A stretch of 15,918 nucleotides of DNA, taken from NCBI GenBank assembly GCA_014730235.1, contig WJIO01000308.1:1-15918 (forward strand), written 5' to 3'. This stretch comes from Candidatus Poribacteria bacterium (GTDB lineage: Bacteria > Poribacteria > DTPJ01 > WJIO01). The notes under the pieces were generated by a model. It ran no database searches, was not told the DNA's origin, and saw nothing but the letters and a program-made list of their open reading frames with translations. Shown here in pieces: positions 6,659 to 14,360 of this stretch; within the stretch, counting starts at the first letter, position 1; every line of letters begins with the position of its first letter. Made by a program: the position numbers and the translations under genes.

Positions 6659-7660
6659 ATGGAATATAGAAGATTAGGACGTACAGGAGTAAAGGTAAGT
6701 AAATTTTGTCTGGGATGTATGACTTTTGGTGGGCGCACTGAAGAAAAAGATGCAATGGATATTATAGACCGGGCTATTGATGGAGGTATAAATTTTCTGG
6801 ATACAGCGAATGTTTACAATCGTGGTCTAAGTGAACAAGCGGTTGGTAAAGCACTCAAAAGAAATTGCAAACGGGATCGCATTGTGCTGGCGACAAAGGT
6901 ACATGGAACAATGGACGATGATGACCCAAATGGCGAAGGAAATCACCGCCGCCATATTATACAACAATGTGAGGCGTCCCTGAAACGCCTGCAAACGGAA
7001 CATATTGACCTGTATCAAATACATCGCCCTGATTCGGAAATACCAATTGATGAGACGCTTCGCGCTCTGGATGATCTGATACGCGCAGGTAAAGTTCGCT
7101 ACATCGGTACCAGCACTTTTGCGGCATGGCAGGTTATGGAATCCCTTTGGATTTCAAAGGAACTGGGGCTTAATCGTTTTATTTGTGAACAGCCGCCCTA
7201 TCATCCCCTGGATCGACGTATTGAGAGGGAGTTAATTCCTATGGCCAAAACGTATGGCATAGGCTTGATACCCTGGTCACCCCTCGCTGGTGGATTTTTT
7301 ACCGGCAAGTATAGCCGCGATGAGGAACCGTCTGAGGGAACAAGATTTCATAACAGCGGCGGCAGAGAGGGCCTTTTCAGTGATGAAGCTTTTGATGTCC
7401 TAGATGTTATTGAAGAAATCGCCAAGGATAAAGGATGCACTCCAAGTCAATTGGCTTTAGCCTGGTGCGCCCATCAATCGGGAATTACCAGTCCAATAAC
7501 AGGGCCGCGCACTATGGAACAGTTAGAGGACAATTTAGGGGCTGCTGACGTGGAAATTACTGAGGAAGATTGTGACAAAATTGATGAGGTATCACCATCC
7601 GGTCACGTTATAGCGCCTTTCTACAAAGCTGATTTTGGACCACATGAATTTGGATGGTAA
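6659..7660 (+). CDS. Aldo/keto reductase
   Basis: A 333-residue TIM-barrel NADPH-dependent oxidoreductase. The catalytic tetrad is visible as Asp48 (NFLDTA), Tyr53 (NVYNRG), Lys80 (VLATKVHG) and His122 (YQIHRPD). The GKVRYIGTS strand (144-152) and IPWSPLAGG (204-212) are further family landmarks, and the C-terminal region 260-310 fits the nucleotide-binding part. It is closest in style to the Tas/YajO-type subgroup that reduces aldehydes and ketones, and the substrate is unknown. ATG at 6659 is preceded by AAAGGAA with 8 bases between. Its place behind rubrerythrin suggests a role in clearing reactive carbonyls formed during oxidative stress, which is inference from context. Confidence 0.94.
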   Translation: MEYRRLGRTGVKVSKFCLGCMTFGGRTEEKDAMDIIDRAIDGGINFLDTANVYNRGLSEQAVGKALKRNCKRDRIVLATKVHGTMDDDDPNGEGNHRRHIIQQCEASLKRLQTEHIDLYQIHRPDSEIPIDETLRALDDLIRAGKVRYIGTSTFAAWQVMESLWISKELGLNRFICEQPPYHPLDRRIERELIPMAKTYGIGLIPWSPLAGGFFTGKYSRDEEPSEGTRFHNSGGREGLFSDEAFDVLDVIEEIAKDKGCTPSQLALAWCAHQSGITSPITGPRTMEQLEDNLGAADVEITEEDCDKIDEVSPSGHVIAPFYKADFGPHEFGW

Positions 7661-7661
7661 A

Positions 7662-8357
7662 ATGAGTATGAAACAGGAAATGGCTAAAGTCTTTGATTTA
7701 CCCAGGATGCGAGACAAGATCAGGGTTTTTCGCGATCGGAATGATGCCGGTAAGGTGCTGGCTGGCATGATGGAATCATATCGCCGTAGTAATTCCATTG
7801 TGCTGGCTATTCCTGCTGGTGGAGTACCAGTGGCGTCAGTTATAGCGGGAAAGTTGAATCTGGTGTTAGATTTGGCCGTGACCAGTAAAATCATCTTGCC
7901 CTGGAATTCTGAGGTTGGTTACGGCGCGGTGACCTTTGATGGGACTGTTAAATTGAACGAGGAATTAATATCCAATTTAAAACTTACTCCCCAGACTGTT
8001 GAAGAAGGAATTAAGAATACCCAGGAGAAGGTGCAAAGACGGATTGATAATCTGCGGGGTGATCTTCCGATTCCGGCAATATCCAAACATACGGTAATAT
8101 TGGTGGACGATGGGCTTGCATCCGGATTCACCATGAAGACCGCGGTAGAAGCTGTTCGCAAGCTGGAAGCTGAAAGGATAGTTGTAGCTGTACCAACTGC
8201 ACATTATGAATCCATGCAATCTTTAATCCAGAAAGTGAACGAGGTCTATTGTCCCAACATACGAAAAGGCTGGAGATATGCTGTGGCTGATGCTTATAAG
8301 TACTGGTCAGACATAGAGGAAAAAGAATTAGAGATGATGCTGGATAAAGTTATGTAA
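7662..8357 (+). CDS. Phosphoribosyltransferase-fold protein (COG1926 type)
   Basis: About 231 residues from the ATG at 7662. Landmarks are FRDRNDAGKVLA near 23-34, the substrate-loop motif AIPAGGVPVA near 49-58, and the type I PRPP-binding signature VILVDDGLASGFTM at 135-148. Proteins of this kind are often annotated only as 'phosphoribosyltransferase' and their substrate is generally not established. The frame is open upstream to TTG 7635 and ATG 7644, which overlap the aldo/keto reductase, and ATG 7668 and 7680 are also possible. I chose 7662 because it lies one base past that gene's TAA, typical of translational coupling, but no strong ribosome site separates the choices. It converges with the dehydrogenase gene, whose stop is 11 bp away. 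Confidence 0.88.
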   Translation: MSMKQEMAKVFDLPRMRDKIRVFRDRNDAGKVLAGMMESYRRSNSIVLAIPAGGVPVASVIAGKLNLVLDLAVTSKIILPWNSEVGYGAVTFDGTVKLNEELISNLKLTPQTVEEGIKNTQEKVQRRIDNLRGDLPIPAISKHTVILVDDGLASGFTMKTAVEAVRKLEAERIVVAVPTAHYESMQSLIQKVNEVYCPNIRKGWRYAVADAYKYWSDIEEKELEMMLDKVM

Positions 8358-8368
8358 AGCCCCTCCGG

Positions 8369-9388
8369 TTAAGATGAAGAATCAGCCATAGTAAGAACAA
8401 CAGCTCCCTCAACCTTTCCCTGACGTAAATAATCGAGGGCTTCGTTAGCCTGTTTAAGGGGAAAGGTTTGCACCTCTGTTTTTACAGGGACTTTCGGTGC
8501 GATCTCCATTAATCCATCCCCATCCTGCCGTGTAAGGTTTGTTACTGATCGAATGACTCTTTCCTCCCACAATATATTATAAGGAAAAGAAGGTATATCG
8601 CTCATATGTATGCCTCCACAGACGACGCTTCCGCCTTTATCAATTGCTTTCAATGCTGCCGGAACCAGAGAACCCACAGGCGCAAAGATAATTGCTGCAT
8701 CCAGCTTTTCCGGCGGCGGTTCCGTTGATGAGCCTGCCCAGACCGCGCCAAGGCTACAGGCAAATTCCTGGGCCTTTGTGTCATCGGGTCTTGTAAATGC
8801 GTAAATCTGTTTATCTTCATATATTGCTATCTGGGCGATAATATGTGCTGCTGCTCCAAAACCATAGATGCCAATACGATTCATATCTTTCTTAACCATG
8901 CGATACGATCTATATCCTATTAGTCCCGCGCACAGCAACGGCGCGGCTTCAACATCCTCGTAGCTGTCATGTATTTTGAAGCAGTATCGGTGGTCGGCGA
9001 TGGTATATTCGGCATAACCACCGTCAATTGTGTATCCAGTAAAGAGGGCATTATCACATAAGTTTTCCTGATCTCTCAAACAAAAACGACAATCTCCATC
9101 TGTATAACCCAGCCAGGGAACGCCAACCCTTTCTCCCACACTAAAATTTTTAACGTTATCACCCACCTTAACCACTTTACCAACTATTTCATGACCGGGT
9201 ATAAGGGGTAATTTAGGTTCGGAGAGTTCACCATCAACTATATGTAAATCCGTACGGCATACACCGCAGGCATTGACTCGTATTAATATTTGCTCGGGAT
9301 TTGGTTCTGGAACAGGAACTTTCTTGACAATCAAGGGCTTTTCCTGTTCTTCCAGTACCATTGCCAGCATTTTTTCCGGGATCTGCAA
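8369..9388 (-). CDS. Zinc-dependent alcohol dehydrogenase (MDR family)
   Basis: A 339-residue medium-chain dehydrogenase. The catalytic zinc ligands are Cys44 (GVCRTDLH), His66-Glu67 (PGHEIVG) and Cys153. The Rossmann loop is GFGAAAH (176-182), followed by YAFTR, a form common in YahK/AdhA-like relatives. The structural zinc lobe reads Asp97-x2-Cys100-x2-Cys103-x7-Cys111: the first of the usual four cysteines is an aspartate. An acidic residue at this place is known in Sulfolobus solfataricus ADH (Glu), so the site may still bind zinc. It oxidises alcohols or reduces aldehydes with NAD(P); the substrate is unknown. TTG at 9388 is preferred to ATG 9370 because AAGGAA lies 9 bases before it. 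A palindromic repeat ends 19 bp upstream of the start, so any promoter of its own would have to be in or beyond the repeat. Confidence 0.93.
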   Translation of the reverse strand: MQIPEKMLAMVLEEQEKPLIVKKVPVPEPNPEQILIRVNACGVCRTDLHIVDGELSEPKLPLIPGHEIVGKVVKVGDNVKNFSVGERVGVPWLGYTDGDCRFCLRDQENLCDNALFTGYTIDGGYAEYTIADHRYCFKIHDSYEDVEAAPLLCAGLIGYRSYRMVKKDMNRIGIYGFGAAAHIIAQIAIYEDKQIYAFTRPDDTKAQEFACSLGAVWAGSSTEPPPEKLDAAIIFAPVGSLVPAALKAIDKGGSVVCGGIHMSDIPSFPYNILWEERVIRSVTNLTRQDGDGLMEIAPKVPVKTEVQTFPLKQANEALDYLRQGKVEGAVVLTMADSSS

Positions 9389-9397
9389 TTTATTTAT

Positions 9398-9403
9398 TTC
9401 CTT
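9398..9403 (-). promoter_or_regulatory. Ribosome binding site for the TTG start of the dehydrogenase
   Basis: AAGGAA on the minus strand with a 9-base spacer to TTG 9388. The alternative ATG at 9370 has no comparable site. Confidence 0.6.
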
Positions 9404-9407
9404 TCTT

Positions 9408-9527
9408 GGTTCTTCCGGGTTTAGTGTGGTTATAATTGAAAACTCCCTCAGCCTGTCATTCTTGCGAAATCAGGAATGACAGCATAAAGAAGTTTCTTAT
9501 CTTTAATCCACTTCATCCGGAAGAACC
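9408..9527. repeat. MITE-like palindromic repeat, locus B (most complete copy)
   Basis: The 120-bp element starts with GGTTCTTCCGG (9408-9418) and ends with its exact reverse complement CCGGAAGAACC (9517-9527). Inside, the left half GTGTGGTTATAATTGAAAA matches the arm of locus A, and the centre holds an inverted TGTCATTC/GAATGACA pair around 9454-9481. The right half (GCATAAAGAAGTTTCTTATC) is nearly the same as that of locus C. It fills the gap between the histidine kinase stop and the dehydrogenase start. No obvious target duplication flanks it. Confidence 0.85.
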
Positions 9528-9548
9528 ATAATTATTATAGAAAATTGC

Positions 9549-12500
9549 TTATGAGGATGTATTTTGATCTGACAGTTGCTTTCGGATTGATTTAACCAGA
9601 TTTTTCATTCCTACTGGCTTGCTGATATAGTCGTTAGCACCTGCTTCAAGGCATTTTGCTCGGTCACCGGGCATGGCGAGGGCTGTGAGGGCGATGATGG
9701 GTGTGTCGTTTATATGAGGGTCTTCACGAATGATTCGGATGGCCTCTAAACCATCCATACCGGGCATCTGGATGTCCATCAGGATCAGATCGGGTTTTTT
9801 TTCCCTGACCAACTGGATAGCCTCTTTGCCATCTGTTGCGATAATAATCTGAGCGTCGCTGGCCGAAAGATAGGCTGAAATAGACTTGATGCTTATCTCG
9901 TTGTCCTCCACAAGTAGGATAGCCGGCGGTTTACCGGTTGGATTGGAAATTTTCATGAGCGAAGCTAAGTTGGCGGTTGCAGGTTCTGAGGTATCTGATT
10001 TAGTCTCATCAGGTTCTATATTCTGAATTGCTGTTCTCCAGGGCAGTGAGAAGCTAAAACGCGAGCCTTTAGCCTTTTTGCTTTCAACTGAGATGGACCC
10101 GTTGTGCATATGAACTAACTGCTTAACCAGAGCCAGACCCAGGCCCGTTCCTCTATGTCTGCGAGATAGCTTGCTGTCCAGTTGGACGAACGGTTCAAAA
10201 AGTTTTGGTATCTGGTCTTCCGGTATACCTATACCTGTATCCCATACTGTGAAGTCCACTTTCTCCCCTTCACTATCTCCGACTACCTCAAGGCCCACAG
10301 AACCACCTTCGGGGGTGAACTTGACTGCATTGCTCAGAAGGTTTACGAGTATTTGTTTCAGCCGACGCTCATCAGCCAGTATAAAAGTAACAGTGCTGTC
10401 AAAGCTGGATGATAACTTTAGCTTTTTCATCCGGGCGTCACGTTCCACAAAGCGAAGACTGGCTTTGCAGACCTGCTTTACGGGGATATGCTTCAGTTCC
10501 AGATTCACTTGACCTACCTCGATCTTCGAGACGTCCAGTATATCGTTGATCAAACTCAGGAGATGCTGTCCGCTTTCCTCAATGGCAGTCACAGAGTCTG
10601 TCTGTTCCTCGTTGAGCTGTCCGTAGACACTGAATTTCAGGACTTCTGCCATGCCCAGTATGCCGCTTATAGGTGTGCGCAGTTCGTGGCTCATGGCGGC
10701 GAGGAATTCATCCTTCATGCGATCTGCCTTGGCAAGATCCATGTTGACTTCACGCAGTTTGGAAGTCTGATGCTGGACGCGCTGGGCAAGTGACTTCCTT
10801 TCTTCTGCCAGTTCATCCTCCATCTGTTTTCGTTCGATTATACCAGCAAGTATTTTAGCGATGGATTCCAGGAACTCCTCCTCTTTTTTATTATACTTTT
10901 GACCATCTTTCAGGTTCAGTTTCATCACCCCGATTACCCTATCATATGATATTATTGGGACGACGTAAAATCCATGGGATTTAAAATTTTCGTATTTGAT
11001 TTCGTGGAGGTTTTCTGTGCCGTCTGAGAACAGTGTTTTTTGCTCTAAGGCTGCTCGTCCGCAGACACATTTGCCAAAGGGTATGCGCTTGCATGTCTGC
11101 TGATGTTTTTCCGAGATGCCGCTGTGGGCTGTCAGAACAAGATTATCCGAGTCCTCTTCCGTCAGGAATATAACGGCTTGCGGCTTTGAAGATAGCCAGG
11201 GGGTGGAAAAGATAATATCCAGAGCGTGGTTGAGTATATCTTCCAGTGAGGTATCCTTCAGGGACATCTCCATGAGTGAGTTTACTGCCTTCTGTATGTC
11301 ATAGCTTCTCTGGAGCTTTTTGTTGACTTCCGCCAGATCGGATGTCCTCTCGTCCACCATACCCACCAGATGGTTGCGGTCTTTTTGTAATTCGCTCATC
11401 GCGAGCTTCTGCTGTGTGATATTCTTAAATATAGCTTCAAACGTAAGAATATTTCCGTCTTCACCTCTATCCACTGCAACGCTGGATATTAAATAGACCG
11501 GTGATCCGTCTTTCTTTTTGGCTTTTACTTCATAGTTCTCATATAAGTCTTTATTCGCTAGTATCTCAAGGATCGATTGCAGGTCTGCTGGATTTATATA
11601 TAATTCTTCGACACTCTTTCCCACCAGTTTTTCCGCTTTTTCGTAACCCAGTATCTTTGTACCTGCCGGATTTATGGACTTTATTATACCGACATTACTG
11701 ATGGTTATCACCCCATCGGGTGTTAGCTTGAACAGGTGTGTATATTTTCTCTCAAGATCATCCAGCTTTTCTTCTGCGAGTCTGAATTCAGTCAAGTTTA
11801 TGGCTATGGTTGTTAGGCCTGTAATATTTCCTGATGCATCTCTAAGCGGCTCGATAGTAACATCATAAATCTCAGTTCCAGTAGTCAGATCGAACTGTTG
11901 TTCGAATTTTTCACCAATCCCGGTTTCCAGAACTCTCTGATAGATTAACAGCATCTTTTCCCCGACGGGACCGGGTATTATTTCATCAATTCGCTTGCCC
12001 AGGGTTTTCTCAGGTACAAAGTCGGGATGGGTATTATAAACCCAGGTGTATTTTAGATCGGTATCCATATAGCTTGCGGTTATTGAGGCATTTTCCAGCA
12101 CTGCATGCAGGCGTTTATCACTCTCCTGATGCGCATTCTGCGCGTGTCTTCGAGTGGTTATGTTGGTTAGGACTGTTCTGTATTGGTTATGGCCTTCGTC
12201 ATTGTTCTCTATGACGATGCTTTCCAGTTGCGCATAAAACTCAGTATTATTGTTTCTCACCAATCTCAACTCACAAGTTTGCGGGTCTTCCTCTGCGAAA
12301 ACATCCTTGCGATGCTGATAAAACTTATCATGGTCATGCTTGGTGACGAAACTGGAGAATGGCTTACCGATCAGAAAACTTTTCTCAAGTCCAAGCATTT
12401 TAACGCTGGTGAGATTAGCTTTTTGAATTATACCCTCCTCGCTGACTATAAGATATCCAACCGGGGCGAAATCATAGAGATCATAATACTTACGCCGGGA

Positions 12501-12710
12501 CTGGTCAAGTTCCTGTTGGACGCGGCGAAGCTCCTCGTTCTGCATCTCCAGCTCAATCTGGTGTACCTGCAGTTCATGGATAAGATCGAGCATGTCCTCA
12601 GATGACATTTCATCCAGATTTTTATTTAGACGTAGATGTCCCATTTTTTTCTCGGCTTTTTGGCGAAGCTTAGAATAATTATCCGGATTGCCTTTATCAT
12701 CTTTTTTCAT
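9549..12710 (-). CDS. Soluble hybrid sensor histidine kinase (PAS-PAS-PAS-GAF-HisKA-HATPase-REC)
   Basis: About 1053 residues with no membrane segment, so a cytoplasmic sensor. After a coiled coil (about 35-75) come three PAS domains (about 73-190, 196-310, 318-435), a coiled coil, a GAF domain (about 480-627) with the cysteine-rich stretch Cys540...Cys548-Val-Cys550, another coiled coil, HisKA with phosphoacceptor His675 (SHELRTP), HATPase with N box Asn794, G1 DTGIG (824-828) and G2 GTGLGLA (854-860), and a C-terminal receiver with Glu935/Asp936, phosphoacceptor Asp979, Thr1009 and Lys1031. No HPt or output domain is attached. ATG 12710 is chosen over the longer frame to 12800 because AAGGA lies 9-10 bases upstream and the extra residues are not domain-like. 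It has repeats on both sides and no cognate regulator beside it. The ligand is unknown. Confidence 0.94.
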   Translation of the reverse strand: MKKDDKGNPDNYSKLRQKAEKKMGHLRLNKNLDEMSSEDMLDLIHELQVHQIELEMQNEELRRVQQELDQSRRKYYDLYDFAPVGYLIVSEEGIIQKANLTSVKMLGLEKSFLIGKPFSSFVTKHDHDKFYQHRKDVFAEEDPQTCELRLVRNNNTEFYAQLESIVIENNDEGHNQYRTVLTNITTRRHAQNAHQESDKRLHAVLENASITASYMDTDLKYTWVYNTHPDFVPEKTLGKRIDEIIPGPVGEKMLLIYQRVLETGIGEKFEQQFDLTTGTEIYDVTIEPLRDASGNITGLTTIAINLTEFRLAEEKLDDLERKYTHLFKLTPDGVITISNVGIIKSINPAGTKILGYEKAEKLVGKSVEELYINPADLQSILEILANKDLYENYEVKAKKKDGSPVYLISSVAVDRGEDGNILTFEAIFKNITQQKLAMSELQKDRNHLVGMVDERTSDLAEVNKKLQRSYDIQKAVNSLMEMSLKDTSLEDILNHALDIIFSTPWLSSKPQAVIFLTEEDSDNLVLTAHSGISEKHQQTCKRIPFGKCVCGRAALEQKTLFSDGTENLHEIKYENFKSHGFYVVPIISYDRVIGVMKLNLKDGQKYNKKEEEFLESIAKILAGIIERKQMEDELAEERKSLAQRVQHQTSKLREVNMDLAKADRMKDEFLAAMSHELRTPISGILGMAEVLKFSVYGQLNEEQTDSVTAIEESGQHLLSLINDILDVSKIEVGQVNLELKHIPVKQVCKASLRFVERDARMKKLKLSSSFDSTVTFILADERRLKQILVNLLSNAVKFTPEGGSVGLEVVGDSEGEKVDFTVWDTGIGIPEDQIPKLFEPFVQLDSKLSRRHRGTGLGLALVKQLVHMHNGSISVESKKAKGSRFSFSLPWRTAIQNIEPDETKSDTSEPATANLASLMKISNPTGKPPAILLVEDNEISIKSISAYLSASDAQIIIATDGKEAIQLVREKKPDLILMDIQMPGMDGLEAIRIIREDPHINDTPIIALTALAMPGDRAKCLEAGANDYISKPVGMKNLVKSIRKQLSDQNTSS

Positions 12711-12751
12711 GTATGTATATCCTTTTTTGATATTTGAAGCTGATAATTCTA

Positions 12752-12768
12752 AAAAAGCTTTGCTTTTT
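12752..12768 (-). terminator. Weak hairpin with T-run in the histidine kinase leader
   Basis: On the minus strand AAAAAGC-AAA-GCTTTTT followed by one more T lies 42 bases before the kinase ATG. The stem has only two GC pairs, so it would be a weak terminator or attenuator at best. Confidence 0.3.
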
Positions 12769-12802
12769 CCGGATTTAGCGTGAGAATGAAGAAAAATCAC
12801 AA

Positions 12803-12927
12803 CTTATACATGAAAACCCCACTTTGCCTGTCATTCCTGCTTCAAGCTTTTTTAAAAAAAGCTTGAAGCAGGAATGACAGCATATAGAAGTTTCTTATCT
12901 TTATCGCACCAAACCCGGAAGAACCAT
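12803..12927. repeat. MITE-like palindromic repeat, locus C
   Basis: The core at 12828-12880 is a 26-bp perfect inverted repeat around a single base; it starts CTGTCATTCCTGC and continues TTCAAGCTTTTTT. The right half GCATATAGAAGTTTCTTATC and the end CCGGAAGAACC (12915-12925) match locus B almost base for base. The left half is eroded (TTATACATGAAAACCCC against TTATAATTGAAAACTCC in B), and the left GGTTCTTCCGG end is missing. It lies between the stop of the Spy-like gene and the start of the kinase. Confidence 0.85.
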
Positions 12928-12932
12928 ATATT

Positions 12933-13505
12933 TTATTTCTTTTCCAGGGTTTGAGGTTGGTGTTTCATCCTTTGTTCCCGAAGATTATTCAGGTCCTGTA
13001 GATTTTTGAGCAGTCTTCTCATATCTCTTCTGTATTCATCCTGAAAAACAATAAACTTTGCTCTTTGCTCTACAGTAAGTTTTGAATAAAGCTCATCAGA
13101 TAATTCCCGGTATTCCTTAAAAAAATCCATTTCTGATTCTCTATATTTCGCTATCATTTCCTCCAACTGTATATCCGTGGCGTTTGATTCCAGAAGAACT
13201 TTAGTATCCTTTATATAATTATGCCTGTTTCTGTAATAATTTGATATTAGTTTATCATATTTTTTGAATCTTGGCAAAAAAAATGTTAGTTGATCTTCTT
13301 CCAGATCCAATTCATCAACCATTTTCCATATTCTTATTATTTCTACAAGACGTGGCATATCCTCTTTTGAGATATTTATATCTATAGGTTCAGGTTGTCT
13401 TTTTTTTGTCTTATCACTCGTTTGAGCTTCCAGGGCAATCAATAAACCCAGAGCAAAGATTAATATTATAGAGGTCAATATTATATTTATGGTTCTTCTC
13501 GCCAT
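12933..13505 (-). CDS. Periplasmic Spy/CpxP-like stress protein
   Basis: A 190-residue protein with an N-terminal signal or anchor segment (about residues 7-26) and a long, charged, all-helical remainder. The LTVEQRAKF motif at 143-151 is the LTxEQ signature of the Spy/CpxP/ZraP-like family, and LDLEEDQLTFFLPRF near 66-80 fits the first helix of such proteins. Family members act in the periplasm as chaperones or as sensors of metal or envelope stress. ATG 13505 follows GGAGG by 5 bases. It lies downstream of an ECF sigma factor and its anti-sigma factor, an arrangement often seen for such proteins, which suggests it is an effector or modulator of that response. No metal-binding histidine cluster is visible. 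Confidence 0.8.
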   Translation of the reverse strand: MARRTINIILTSIILIFALGLLIALEAQTSDKTKKRQPEPIDINISKEDMPRLVEIIRIWKMVDELDLEEDQLTFFLPRFKKYDKLISNYYRNRHNYIKDTKVLLESNATDIQLEEMIAKYRESEMDFFKEYRELSDELYSKLTVEQRAKFIVFQDEYRRDMRRLLKNLQDLNNLREQRMKHQPQTLEKK

Positions 13506-13530
13506 TTTGTCCTCCAGATCAAATTTTTCT

Positions 13531-13607
13531 GGTTTTCGGGGTTTCGTGTGGTAGTAATTTGAAAATTTTCCAGGTTTGTCATCCCCGCATTTGCGGGGAT
13601 GACAAAC
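13531..13607. repeat. MITE-like palindromic repeat, locus D (half copy with GC-rich hairpin)
   Basis: The left half GTGTGGTAGTAATTTGAAAA (from 13546) and following TTTTCCAGG match the arms of loci A and B. The core is a perfect 15-bp hairpin, GTTTGTCATCCCCGC-ATTT-GCGGGGATGACAAAC, at 13574-13607. Compared with the other copies, the core changed from ATTCCTGC to ATCCCCGC on one side and by the matching complement on the other, so pairing is preserved. The right half is absent, because the anti-sigma gene's stop codon is only 3 bp further on. The hairpin could act as a terminator-like or RNA-stability element between the anti-sigma and Spy-like genes. Confidence 0.85.
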
Positions 13608-13610
13608 AGA

Positions 13611-14285
13611 TTAATCATAATATTCAGAATCTGTTATTGAGCTTCCACCTATATCCTCAAATCCATTTTCCAGCATAAATTCTATGTAACCTTCGTTATT
13701 ATCGGTATTTATTTTATCCTGATTTTTATCAGATATTTTTGTGGAATATTCCTCTTCATGTTGAAACGGAAAAATAGGTTCTGTATAAGTAAAATCTTCA
13801 AGTTTTTCTATTTCAGCGGCTTCTGATTCGGTTATAAGTATCCTGGAAATTTCACCTGCTATAATAACGGATTCAGGCGGTGTACCCTTGCTTTCACTGG
13901 TATATATTCGCTGAATTTTCATTGGAGCAGTATCTTCATTATTCCATAACATAGCAGAGGCGAGTATTGTCAAAACCAGTATTGCTGTACTGGCTAGCCA
14001 CCCCGGTAAAAGGTATAAACGTTGTTTTTGCTGCTTATTAAATGCTATAACAGCTTCTTTTTGTATCCGTTTATGCAGATCGGGCAAAAAGTTTTTCCAT
14101 ATTACCTCGGGAGGGTATTCTACTTTTAATTCTTCTATGAGCTGGAGGATATGCTCCGTTTCTCTTAGTTCCTGAAGGCAATCTTCACATTCTGCTATAT
14201 GTTCTTTAAACTTCCGGATTTTTTTGGGTTCCAGGAAACCGTTTACATAATCTGCAATCAATTTTCTGCTTCTTTTGCAATTCAT
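13611..14285 (-). CDS. Membrane anti-sigma factor with zinc-finger (ZAS/zf-HC2) domain
   Basis: About 224 residues. The N-terminal cytoplasmic domain has Cys3, then His29-x3-Cys33-x2-Cys36 (HIAECEDC), the zinc-binding anti-sigma signature. A single membrane helix follows at about 90-114. The C-terminal periplasmic part (about 110 residues) is acidic, of low complexity and unlike any domain I know. The protein should hold the ECF sigma factor inactive until an envelope signal arrives. ATG 14285 is chosen over GTG 14294 because AAGGGAG lies 8 bases before it and overlaps the GTG. The gene is 75 bp downstream of the sigma factor stop, and the hairpin of repeat locus D sits right behind its own stop. 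Confidence 0.9.
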   Translation of the reverse strand: MNCKRSRKLIADYVNGFLEPKKIRKFKEHIAECEDCLQELRETEHILQLIEELKVEYPPEVIWKNFLPDLHKRIQKEAVIAFNKQQKQRLYLLPGWLASTAILVLTILASAMLWNNEDTAPMKIQRIYTSESKGTPPESVIIAGEISRILITESEAAEIEKLEDFTYTEPIFPFQHEEEYSTKISDKNQDKINTDNNEGYIEFMLENGFEDIGGSSITDSEYYD

Positions 14286-14360
14286 TTCAAACACTCCCTT
14301 ACCTGATTGGTCAATAACACAAATAATTTAGAATCTATAAAACGCCTCCTTTAATATTGT

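Noticed and set aside
8358-8368. Shared terminator between the convergent PRTase and dehydrogenase genes
   Set aside because: Only 11 bp separate the stops and no hairpin with a T-run is visible.
9408-13607. Insertion sequences
   Set aside because: The repeat loci have inverted ends but no open frame that could encode a transposase and no clear target duplications.
14345-14352. AAAGGAGG ribosome-site-like sequence between the sigma and anti-sigma genes
   Set aside because: No ATG, GTG or TTG lies at a usable distance behind it on the minus strand, and the anti-sigma gene has its own site at about 14294-14300.
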